From the NCBI GenBank assembly GCA_963716925.1, contig CAVQUX010000006.1, positions 744,001 to 808,000 on the forward strand: a DNA stretch of 64,000 nt. Direction: 5' to 3'. Shown here in pieces: positions 1-7,468 of this stretch (positions are counted from its first letter, which is position 1; each line of letters begins with the position of its first letter). A program made the translations under genes and the position numbers. The DNA comes from DAISKN01 sp963716925. GTDB lineage: Bacteria; Acidobacteriota; Vicinamibacteria; Marinacidobacterales; SMYC01. Under the pieces are notes generated by a model. The model ran no database searches. It was given only the letters and a program-made list of their open reading frames with translations, and was not told the origin of the DNA.

Positions 1-6
1 CCTTCC

Positions 7-765
7 GTGAAGCGAGGCCCGGGCTCGCTCTACCGGAGCCTGAAGTCTCTCGAGTACCTGGCGACCCGGGACTTCCGCGCCGCGCTCGAGCTCCTGCTCG
101 CGAAAGACCTCCCTTCCATCTCCCTGAAAGCGCGGCTCGGGCTCATCCGGCGATTCGTGCGCGCGACCAACGCCGTCCGCGGTTACCACACGCTCACGGA
201 CATGCTCCGGGTCGCGCGCGAGATTCTCGTGCGTGCCGGACGGAGTCCGATGGTGCTCGAGGCCGGATGCGGCTACGGTGCGAGCACCGCGAAGCTGAGC
301 CTGGCGGTGAGGATGGCCGGAGGATCGCTCATCGCCTGCGATTCGTTCCAGGGCATCCCCGAGAACGACGAGCGCCACGAGCTCCTCGACGGGCGGAAGA
401 CCGAGTTCCGCGCCGGCGCCTTTCGCGGACGACTCACCTCGGTCCGCCGCACCGTCGAGACGTTCGGTGCCCCCGAAGTCTGCCGCTTCGAGAAAGGCTG
501 GTTCGCCGACGTACTGCCGCGGATCGATGGGCCTCTGGACGTGTTGGTCCTCGACGTGGACCTGCGGCAGTCGACGCGCACCTGCGTGAAGGAGCTCTGG
601 CCGAGGCTCCGACCGGACGGCGTTCTCTTCTCTCTCGACGGGCAGCTCCGCGCCACCCACGAGGTTCTTTCGGACGCGCGGTTCTGGCGCGAGGAGGTCG
701 GATCCGAGCCGCCTCCGGTCGAGGGTCTCTTCGAGTCGAAGCTCCTCAAGCTGGTCAGGAAATGA
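7..765 (+). CDS. TylF/MycF-like SAM-dependent methyltransferase
   Basis: A 252-residue class I methyltransferase. The SAM-binding motif I is LEAGCGYGAS at about residues 84-93, the acidic post-beta-2 site is CDSF (111-114), and the TylF/MycF-type acidic signature DVDLRQST lies at about 183-190, followed by a PRLRPDG loop. In characterised TylF/MycF enzymes this Asp-rich loop binds metal for sugar O-methylation; the substrate here is unknown. The reading frame opens with GTG only six bases into the window, so the true start could lie upstream. The stop overlaps the next gene's ATG (ATGA), so it is cotranslated with the sulfatase-TPR gene. The N-terminal 80 residues are helical and not diagnostic. 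Confidence 0.75.
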   Translation: MKRGPGSLYRSLKSLEYLATRDFRAALELLLAKDLPSISLKARLGLIRRFVRATNAVRGYHTLTDMLRVAREILVRAGRSPMVLEAGCGYGASTAKLSLAVRMAGGSLIACDSFQGIPENDERHELLDGRKTEFRAGAFRGRLTSVRRTVETFGAPEVCRFEKGWFADVLPRIDGPLDVLVLDVDLRQSTRTCVKELWPRLRPDGVLFSLDGQLRATHEVLSDARFWREEVGSEPPPVEGLFESKLLKLVRK

Positions 766-2546
766 TCGTCCTCGCGATCGCTCTCTCGGTCGTTCCAAAG
801 CCGAACGTCGTCCTCGTCACCATCGACACCCTTCGGGCGGACCACGTGGGCGCGTACGGCGCCCCGCCGGGCTCGACTCCCGCTCTCGACGCGCTCGCGT
901 CCGAAGGGCTCCGCTTCGAGAACGCGATCTCGCCCGTGCCGCTGACCCGGCCGGCGCACGCGAGCCTCTTCACCGGCCTCTATCCCCCGGAGCACGGAAT
1001 CCACGACAACCTGCCGGCGAAGCTCGATTCCTCCGTGCCGACGTTGGCGACGCGCTTCAAGGAGGCGGGCTACCACACCGCGGGGTTCGCGGGGAGCTTT
1101 CTTCTGGGGCGCGGGAGCGGTCTCGAGAGGGGCTTCGACGTATTCGGCGACGGCTCGATTTCGGGGAGGGCCGATCTCGTGGGGTCGAAAGCGGAGAGGC
1201 GCGCGGAGGCGGTGGCGGCGGAAGCGCTCGAGTTTCTTTCGACGGCGAAGCCTCCTTTCTTCCTCTGGGTCCATTTCTACGATCCCCACGCGCCCTACGA
1301 TCCGCCGGGCGCGTTCGCGGGAAAGGGCTACCGCGGGGAGATCGCCTATGCGGACTCGCAGGTGGGGCGGATCGTCGAAGGATTGCGCTCGCGGGGTTTT
1401 CTCGACTCGACGCTGGTCGTCGCGACCGCGGATCACGGCGAGGGGCTGGGAGATCACGGAGAGGACGAGCACGGTGCCCTGGTGTACGAGGAGACCCTCC
1501 GGGTGCCGCTCATCGTTCGCGGACCGGGAATCGCGGCGGGCCGCTTGGAGCGCGAGCCCGTGAGCCTCGTCGACATCGCGCCGTTTCTCCTCGGAGGCGG
1601 CGCCGGCGGCCTGTCGGCTCCCGCGCGGAAGCCGCTCTACTTCGAGTCCTACTATGGAAACCTCCATTTCGGCTGGGCGCCGCTTCGCGGCATCCGCGAG
1701 GGTCCGATGAAGCTCATCTTCACCCAGGGGGCCCCTCGGGCCGAGCTCTACGACCTCGACTCCGATCCCCGGGAAGCGCGAGACGTCTCCCGGGAAAGAA
1801 AGGACGCGGCCCGGCGGCTCTACGCGGAGCTCCAGAAGGTCGGAGACAAGACCCCGTCGGCCGCCCCGGCCCTCGATCCGGGGGATATCGAACGGCTCGC
1901 GAGCCTCGGCTATGTCGGGTCCGCGCCGCGCCAGGGGACGGGGGCCGACCCCAAGGACGAGATCGCGAAATACTCGGACTTCGGCCGCAAGCTTCGAGAC
2001 GCGATCGCGCTCTTCGATCGCCGGGACTATCGCTCGGCGCAACCCCTGTTCGAGGAGCTCGCGTCGCGCGACATCCTCTCTTTCGAGGTTCACTTCTACC
2101 TCGCGCGCTGCCACCGTCTCGCGGGAAAGCTCGCCGAGGCCATCCGCGAGTACGAGGCCGCCGCCGTCATCTACGACGGGTACTCGGTCGTCCACCTCGA
2201 GCACGGCCAGGCCCTCCTCGCGTCCGGCAAGCTCCCGGGCGCCGCCGCGGCCTTCGAAAAGAGCCTCGCTCTCGCGCCCTCCTCGGCGGCAGAGGTCGGG
2301 CTCGCGACGGCGGCGAGAAAGCTCGGCGACGCTCCCCGCGCCGTCGAAGCGCTCCGCCGCGCCGTCGCGCTCGATCCGGAGGACGCCGATTCGTGGAACG
2401 AGCTCGGCGCGCTTCTCCTTCAGAGAGACGAAGTCGGGTCCGCGATCGAGGCCTTCGAGCGCGCGGTCTCTCTGCGCCCGGCGGATGAGATGTTCCGACG
2501 CAATCTGGAATTCGCGCGTGGTATAAGAACGCCCCGGGAGAAATGA
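762..2546 (+). CDS. sulfatase-like hydrolase with C-terminal TPR repeats
   Basis: 594 residues. The N-terminal hydrophobic stretch (1-12) may act as a short export signal. The alkaline-phosphatase/sulfatase fold follows: first metal Asp in VTIDTLRADH (D22), nucleophile region LTRPAHASLFTG (61-72), and late metal motif ADHGEGLGDHG. At the nucleophile position there is Thr62 in T-x-P-x-H, not the Cys/Ser of the classical C/S-x-P-x-R sulfatase motif. Formylglycine chemistry is therefore not expected, and a phospho- or sulfo-transfer or hydrolysis role as in Thr-type members (for example phosphoethanolamine transferases) is possible. From about residue 405 there are four to five TPR units. I chose ATG 762 because it overlaps the upstream TGA and begins the conserved domain; the longer open frame upstream has no homology. 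Confidence 0.85.
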   Translation: MIVLAIALSVVPKPNVVLVTIDTLRADHVGAYGAPPGSTPALDALASEGLRFENAISPVPLTRPAHASLFTGLYPPEHGIHDNLPAKLDSSVPTLATRFKEAGYHTAGFAGSFLLGRGSGLERGFDVFGDGSISGRADLVGSKAERRAEAVAAEALEFLSTAKPPFFLWVHFYDPHAPYDPPGAFAGKGYRGEIAYADSQVGRIVEGLRSRGFLDSTLVVATADHGEGLGDHGEDEHGALVYEETLRVPLIVRGPGIAAGRLEREPVSLVDIAPFLLGGGAGGLSAPARKPLYFESYYGNLHFGWAPLRGIREGPMKLIFTQGAPRAELYDLDSDPREARDVSRERKDAARRLYAELQKVGDKTPSAAPALDPGDIERLASLGYVGSAPRQGTGADPKDEIAKYSDFGRKLRDAIALFDRRDYRSAQPLFEELASRDILSFEVHFYLARCHRLAGKLAEAIREYEAAAVIYDGYSVVHLEHGQALLASGKLPGAAAAFEKSLALAPSSAAEVGLATAARKLGDAPRAVEALRRAVALDPEDADSWNELGALLLQRDEVGSAIEAFERAVSLRPADEMFRRNLEFARGIRTPREK

Positions 2547-4261
2547 GCATGGACCAGAACGACCAAAGGAAGAAGTACAGCCGCTCCGAGTTCCTCCGAC
2601 GGTCGGGCGCGGGGGTCGCCGGACTGACTGTCGCGTCCTCGAAGGCCCGAGCGCAATCCGGAGGAACGGTCGACGCCTCCTCGCCCGACCTGGTTCTCGT
2701 CAACGGGCGCGTCCTCACCATGGACGTCTCCCTTCCGCGGGCCGAGGCCTTCGCGGTGAAGAACGGCCGCTTCGTCGCCGTCGGCTCGAACGACGACGTG
2801 CGGAACCTCACCTCGCGCAAAACGACGATCGTCGACGCCGAGGGGATGACGGTGACTCCCGGATTCATCGACGCCCACTCTCACCCGGCGTCGGGCGGCG
2901 TGCGCGAGCTGGTCTCCGTCAACCTCGATCTTCGGAGCATCGGGGCCATCCAGGACGCGATCAAGAAGCGCGCCTCGGAAACCCCGCCGGGCGAGTGGGT
3001 GCTGGGGTTCAAGTACGACGACACCAAGGTCCGCGAAGGCCGGCAGATCACCCGCAAGGAGCTCGACGAGGCGGCACCCGACCATCCCGTCTTCATCTCC
3101 CACCGCGGAGGGCACGTCTACTGGTACAACAGCAAGGGATTCGAGAAAGCCGGAGTCACGGTGAACACCCCCGATCCGCCCGGAGGGAAGATCTACAAGG
3201 AGAACGGAGAGCTCAACGGGAAAGTCGCCGAGCGCGCCAACGACCTCTTCAGCGAGGTCGTCCCCTCGGGGTCGACCCGCGAGCAGCGGAAGGCGGGCGC
3301 CGAGCTCATCTCCCGGCTCATGACCGCCTCCGGCCTCACCTCGGTCCACGACGCGAGCTGCGGCACCGACTCCGCCATCGCCTACCAGGACGCCCTCCAT
3401 GCAGGCGAGCTCCGCATGCGCGTCTACATGATGGTCCGCGGAGCGATGTTCGAGGGCTGCAAGACCGCGGGACTCTATACCGGGTTCGGAAACGAATGGC
3501 TCAAAGTGGGAGGCGTGAAGTTCGGAGCCGACGGATCGGCGTCGGGACGCACCATGGCGATGTCGACCCCCTACGTGGACCGCCCGGACGACCACGGAAT
3601 CCTCACCATGACCCAGGAAGAAATCTACGAAGCGGTCGACGATGCCCACCAGCACGATTTCCAGATCGGAATCCATGCGAACGGCGATCTCGCCATCGAC
3701 ATGGTGCTCAAGGCCTACGAGCGGGTCCTCGCGAAATGGCCCCGCCCCGACGCCCGGCACCGCATCGAGCATTGCTCGCTGGTGAACCCCGATCTCCTGC
3801 GCCGCATCAAGGCCACGGGCTCGATACCCACCCCGTTCTACACCTACGCCCACTACCACGGCCGCAACTGGGAGGAGTACGGGCCGGAGAAGATGGAGTG
3901 GATGTTCACCCACCGTTCGTTCCTGGACTACGGGATTCCCGTGGCTCCGGCTTCCGACTACGTCCCCGGCCCGTTCGAGCCGATGATGGCCCTCCAGAGC
4001 ATGGTCACCCGAAAGGACGTCGAGGGCCGGGTGTGGGGCGGAAGCCAGAGAATCTCTCTCGACGAGGCGCTCAGAATCTGCACCGTCAACGGCGCCTACG
4101 CCTCGTTCGAGGAAGACGTGAAGGGCTCGATCACCGCCGGCAAGTACGGGGACTTCGTGATCCTGGGCCAGCACCCGCACGAGGTGGACCCCGACAGACT
4201 GAAGGAGATCCCCATCGTGCGCACGGTCGTCGGGGGAAAAACGATGTACTCGAGGGCGTAG
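2543..4261 (+). CDS. YtcJ-like metal-dependent amidohydrolase (Amidohydro_3)
   Basis: 572 residues. The N-terminus SRSEFLRRSGAGVAG followed by a hydrophobic stretch and ARAQS looks like a Tat-type signal, but one arginine of the twin pair is Ser, so the export route is uncertain. The metal motif GFIDAHSHP gives H112 and H114. Further ligands appear in IHANGDLAID and HRIEHCSLV, and the distal Asp in ASDYVPGPFEP. Family members hydrolyse amides, ureas or cyclic amides; the substrate cannot be read from sequence. It is the third gene of the operon (ATGA overlap with the sulfatase gene) and converges on the ParA-like gene with one base between stop codons. Confidence 0.88.
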   Translation: MSMDQNDQRKKYSRSEFLRRSGAGVAGLTVASSKARAQSGGTVDASSPDLVLVNGRVLTMDVSLPRAEAFAVKNGRFVAVGSNDDVRNLTSRKTTIVDAEGMTVTPGFIDAHSHPASGGVRELVSVNLDLRSIGAIQDAIKKRASETPPGEWVLGFKYDDTKVREGRQITRKELDEAAPDHPVFISHRGGHVYWYNSKGFEKAGVTVNTPDPPGGKIYKENGELNGKVAERANDLFSEVVPSGSTREQRKAGAELISRLMTASGLTSVHDASCGTDSAIAYQDALHAGELRMRVYMMVRGAMFEGCKTAGLYTGFGNEWLKVGGVKFGADGSASGRTMAMSTPYVDRPDDHGILTMTQEEIYEAVDDAHQHDFQIGIHANGDLAIDMVLKAYERVLAKWPRPDARHRIEHCSLVNPDLLRRIKATGSIPTPFYTYAHYHGRNWEEYGPEKMEWMFTHRSFLDYGIPVAPASDYVPGPFEPMMALQSMVTRKDVEGRVWGGSQRISLDEALRICTVNGAYASFEEDVKGSITAGKYGDFVILGQHPHEVDPDRLKEIPIVRTVVGGKTMYSRA

Positions 4262-4262
4262 A

Positions 4263-5246
4263 TCAGAACCCGACGAGCACCTGAATCTTCTTCGCTAGGT
4301 CTTCGAACTCCAGGCGAGCTTTGGCCACGGCCTGGATCTGTCCTCCACCGATGCCATCGGCCTGCTTCAGGTCGAAGATGGGTTTCCTCGCGAGCTGAGC
4401 GACGGGCACGAGGCTGGCGAAGTGTTTGAGCATCGCGATGCAGTAAGGGTCATCTTCGCGCGTCTTGGGCCATTTCGCCTTCGGTTCACCCAGGACTTGC
4501 TCATGAAAGACCGCCGGAATCTGCGCCGCCCATTTGTCGTACGCGGTCACCGGTCGATCCGCCCGCGCCAGGTGTTGCTGCACGATGTACCCGCGCGGCG
4601 CAAACGGATGACTCTTCACACCCTCCCCGCGCTCCTCGACCCGGTGCCAGTCCTCGCGCCACTCCCGAATCGTAGGCCCGATGTTGCGCAGCCCTTGAAG
4701 GCTGAAGAGATCCGGTGCTACCGGCATCAATACGGAATCGACGGCGAGGAGTGCGGCGCGATTGAGTGCTCCTAGGTTAGGGCCGACGTCGAGCACCACG
4801 ACATCCGCTCTAGCCTTGCTTCCTGCGAGCTCGGCGAGACGCTGAAGGGACGTCGTCACATGGATTGGACGCTCGTTGTCCGTTTGATGGACTTGCCCCC
4901 AGGCCTCCGCCAAAGCCTGCTCGAAACGGCCGAGCGCAAGGTCCCCCGGCAGAAGCCAGAGGTCGTCAGCGACAGGCTGGAGAGCCGGCGTTCGCAGATC
5001 TCCCTTGCCGCGCCGTACCAAATCGATGCACCGGGCAACCGTCGATCCACCTTCATCGTTCCCGCTCTCTTCCCAGATCTCGAACAGGACGTCCTCGCTG
5101 ATCGCCAGCGCCGAAAGATTGCACTGAGGGTCGTAGTCCGCCATGACCGTCCGCAGACCCTTGCGGGCGAGCATGTGGCAGATGTTGAACGTCAACGTAG
5201 TCTTTCCAACACCGCCCTTGTTGTTGAACAGCACGAACGACTTCAC
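4263..5246 (-). CDS. ParA/Soj-like P-loop ATPase
   Basis: 327 residues from a GTG start. The deviant Walker A motif NNKGGVGKTT lies at residues 8-17, the A' motif is ADYDPQCN, and the Walker B strand VVVLDVGPN is followed by the ParA-typical NRAALLAVDSVLMPV. These are the hallmarks of ParA/MinD dimerising ATPases. There is no N-terminal DNA-binding extension and no parB next to it. The start overlaps the stop of the AlbA_2 gene (GTGA), so the two are translationally coupled and read AlbA_2 first. Open frame continues upstream inside the partner gene but lacks homology. Role inferred: an ATP-driven partner of the adjacent DNA/nucleotide-binding protein, in a stress, defence or regulatory module rather than plasmid partition. 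Confidence 0.85.
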   Translation of the reverse strand: MKSFVLFNNKGGVGKTTLTFNICHMLARKGLRTVMADYDPQCNLSALAISEDVLFEIWEESGNDEGGSTVARCIDLVRRGKGDLRTPALQPVADDLWLLPGDLALGRFEQALAEAWGQVHQTDNERPIHVTTSLQRLAELAGSKARADVVVLDVGPNLGALNRAALLAVDSVLMPVAPDLFSLQGLRNIGPTIREWREDWHRVEERGEGVKSHPFAPRGYIVQQHLARADRPVTAYDKWAAQIPAVFHEQVLGEPKAKWPKTREDDPYCIAMLKHFASLVPVAQLARKPIFDLKQADGIGGGQIQAVAKARLEFEDLAKKIQVLVGF

Positions 5247-6424
5247 GGTCGCCTCCGGATCGTGACCGTCGTGAATCCGTCCGTCTCGGCCTCGAGCGGT
5301 GGGCTGCCCATCTTCTCCAGCTGACTTCGAACCAACCGAATGCCTCGACCAAGTCGTTCGACGTAGCCGAGCTCCACCAGGAAACGTGTGATCGTCGGAT
5401 TTCGGTAGTCCGAGTGTTCCCCGAAGGCACCTTCGCCCGCGCGGCCGAATCGCGATCCAGGATTGCTGAAGACGATGCGGTCCTCGAGCCATGCCACCCT
5501 CGCCGGAGCATGCGTCCCCTCGTAGAGACGGTGTTGCACCAGATTGCGCGCGAGCTCCTTCAACCCTTCGAGTGGATAGAGGGGTACGAACTGAGAGCGT
5601 ATGCCTTCGTCCCCCGCCGGAATCTCGGTGACTTGACTTTCGAGCTGCGCCCAAAGCGCGTCCAGTTGAGCCGGCAGCGACCCGGTTATCGTCTTTCGTC
5701 TGGCGATAGGCGAATCAAAGTCGGTGCCTGCGTAGCGCACGAATTCGATGATCGCACCGGGAATGAAACGGTGCGGGCTGATCCCGAACACCAGCAGTCC
5801 AGCGCCTGTGGGAGTCCACCCTGTGGAAGAGCGCCGGAGAATCTCGCGCTGGCCGAGCCACGCCTCGAATTCTGGAAAACTGTCGGGAGCGGCGTCTTCG
5901 ACCTTCTCGACCAGATACTGCTCCTTCAGTGCGACGCTCAGATCGTCCAGGGTCGCGCCCAGTGCAGCGCGCTGGTCGAATGGAAGTCGATTCTCCGGGC
6001 GGCGTTCCTGAAGTCTGGTGACGTCGGCATCCGTGGCCCTTCGTGTTGTGGTTCCCACTCGTACCCAGGCGACGCCGTCGACCCTCACGACCGGCGGTAC
6101 GGGATAGGGAGCGACCCGGACCGCAAGCAGACCTGAGTACTCCGCTTCCCCTTTGGACAACGAAACCGAGGGAGTCGGCTGTACCTTCGTCGAGGAAAGG
6201 CGGTTCGCGATTCGTTGCATCGCCACATCCGATGTGTCCGTTCCTACAGGTGCTCCGTCGTTCTGAACGCCGAGAAGAATGAATCCGTCGCGTGCGCTGC
6301 CACCCAGATCGTTTGCCAGCGCGCAGGCCGCGCGCAGAAGCTCCTCGGCTTGGCGGTCGGATTCCTTCCATTCGACTCGCTCACTCTCCCCGCGGAGCGC
6401 CTCGGCCCATTCTTGCGGTGTCAT
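5243..6424 (-). CDS. AlbA_2 (Schlafen-type) domain and HATPase_c_4 protein
   Basis: 393 residues. The N-terminus carries the AlbA_2/Schlafen AlbA signature (RVEWKESD at about 17-24, then ALANDLGG and GFILLGVQNDG). The C-terminal part resembles the GHKL-like HATPase_c_4 domain of RecG-like regulators: a helix LKELARNLVQHRLYEG in place of the usual NALVHRDY box, then IVFSNPGS, NPTITRFL and LGYVERLGRGI. Such proteins are usually annotated as putative transcriptional regulators or ATP-dependent DNA-binding proteins, and some occur in defence loci. It is first in a two-gene operon with the ParA-like ATPase. A consensus -10 box lies 15 nt upstream of ATG 6424. Confidence 0.82.
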   Translation of the reverse strand: MTPQEWAEALRGESERVEWKESDRQAEELLRAACALANDLGGSARDGFILLGVQNDGAPVGTDTSDVAMQRIANRLSSTKVQPTPSVSLSKGEAEYSGLLAVRVAPYPVPPVVRVDGVAWVRVGTTTRRATDADVTRLQERRPENRLPFDQRAALGATLDDLSVALKEQYLVEKVEDAAPDSFPEFEAWLGQREILRRSSTGWTPTGAGLLVFGISPHRFIPGAIIEFVRYAGTDFDSPIARRKTITGSLPAQLDALWAQLESQVTEIPAGDEGIRSQFVPLYPLEGLKELARNLVQHRLYEGTHAPARVAWLEDRIVFSNPGSRFGRAGEGAFGEHSDYRNPTITRFLVELGYVERLGRGIRLVRSQLEKMGSPPLEAETDGFTTVTIRRRP

Positions 6425-6439
6425 GGGAATGTCCGTCAG

Positions 6440-6445
6440 ATTATA
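6440..6445 (-). promoter_or_regulatory. -10 box (TATAAT) of the AlbA_2/ParA operon
   Basis: Read on the minus strand the sequence is a perfect TATAAT, 15 nt before ATG 6424. A convincing -35 is absent at 16-18 bp, so an activator or an extended contact may be needed. The 5' leader would be only about 8 nt. Confidence 0.45.
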
Positions 6446-6486
6446 CCCACTGGTGAGCCGGAGTTAGCATTGAGCGGCGCAATCCC

Positions 6487-7230
6487 ATGACTCCCCGTGA
6501 GCTCTTCGAATCGGAGCTGCCGATGGTGCGCGAGGTCATCGCTTACATCTGCCGGCGGCGGCGTCTTCCCCGGGAGGATGCGGAAGACTTCCGTTCCTGG
6601 ACGTTTCTCAAGCTCATGGACAACGACTACGCGATCCTCCGGAAGTACGAAGGAAGGGCGTCGCTCCGGACGTATCTCACGGTGGTCATCGAGCGCCTGT
6701 CGATCGATTACCGGATCGCCCGGTGGGGCAAATGGCGGCCGAGCGCCCGCGCGATCGAGCTCGGTCCGGAGGCGGTGGAGCTCGATTCCCTGCTCTTCCG
6801 CGAGGGCTACACCACGCGCGAGGCGGTTCAACTGCTCCTCAGCCGCAGCAAGACATCGCTCGCCGAAGACGCCCTCCTCGCGATCGTGAGCCAGCTACCC
6901 GCCCGGCAGGGCCGCAAGCCCACGGGCCTGCCCGCGTCTCTCGCGGCTCTGACCGGCGGCGCGGACCGGGGAATGCTGGAACGGGAGCGTGCGGCGGAGA
7001 GGCGACGGCTCCGAGAGGTCCTGGACCAGACCCTCCAGGGCCTGTCCGAGGAGGACCGGCTGATCGCCCGACTGCGCTTCGTCAACGGCCTGTCGCCGAA
7101 TCGAATCGCTTCGGCATTGAGGCTCGAGGTGAAGGAGCTGTACCGCCGAATCGAGCGTATGAAGAAGAGGCTTCGTAAGCGGCTCGAGAAAGCCGGGATT
7201 CGCGGACCGCTCGATTTCGCGGAGGACTGA
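6487..7230 (+). CDS. ECF-type RNA polymerase sigma factor
   Basis: 247 residues. Region 2 is visible as DAEDFRSWTFLKLMDND and YEGRASLRTYLTVVIERL (about 25-78). Region 4 is LSEEDRLIARLRFVNGLSP and IASALRLEVKELYRRIERM (about 184-225), followed by a basic tail. The spacing fits an extracytoplasmic-function sigma factor with a long linker containing several arginine-rich stretches. The next small gene encodes a zinc-finger anti-sigma candidate 33 bp downstream, so the pair probably controls the exported proteins that follow (ADP-ribosylglycohydrolase-like and propeller). ATG 6487 follows a purine-rich GAGCGGC stretch. Confidence 0.85.
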   Translation: MTPRELFESELPMVREVIAYICRRRRLPREDAEDFRSWTFLKLMDNDYAILRKYEGRASLRTYLTVVIERLSIDYRIARWGKWRPSARAIELGPEAVELDSLLFREGYTTREAVQLLLSRSKTSLAEDALLAIVSQLPARQGRKPTGLPASLAALTGGADRGMLERERAAERRRLREVLDQTLQGLSEEDRLIARLRFVNGLSPNRIASALRLEVKELYRRIERMKKRLRKRLEKAGIRGPLDFAED

Positions 7231-7263
7231 CGTAAACGGCGGGCCGCGCCCGTCTAATCCACC

Positions 7264-7458
7264 ATGCCCCTGGAATGTCCCCCCGCGGAAGAGCTGGCGG
7301 CGCTCCTCGAAGGCCGTCTGGAGCCCGGAGCCCGGGAACGCCTCCTCGCGCACCTGAACGCCTGCGAGCCCTGCTTCCAGGTCTTCACCGCCGCCGTGGA
7401 GTTCCAGGCGAAGTTTCCCGAATACTCGCAAGGAGGCGAAGAACCGGAATCGGGATAG
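7264..7458 (+). CDS. zinc-finger anti-sigma factor-like small protein
   Basis: 64 residues with the H-x3-C-x2-C core of the ZAS/zf-HC2 fold (HLNACEPC, about 29-36), preceded by a helix EELAALLEGRLEPGARERLL. It has no transmembrane segment, so it would act as a soluble anti-sigma domain or a minimal zinc-binding regulator. It lies directly after the ECF sigma gene and 10 bp before the next gene. The partner assignment is inferred from position. Confidence 0.75.
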   Translation: MPLECPPAEELAALLEGRLEPGARERLLAHLNACEPCFQVFTAAVEFQAKFPEYSQGGEEPESG

Positions 7459-7468
7459 AATCTCCGCG

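Noticed and set aside
273..2204. Very long open frames antisense to real genes (for example 273-2204 minus, 2420-4180 minus, 39489-41516 minus, 11668-13014 plus, 13090-14478 plus)
   Set aside because: High G+C removes stop codons from the opposite strand. Their translations are Arg/Gly/Asp-rich, lack any domain, and lie fully under conserved genes.
4263..5246. The ParA-like gene as a plasmid or chromosome partition gene
   Set aside because: No ParB gene, no parS-like site and no replication gene nearby; the coupled partner is an AlbA_2 protein.
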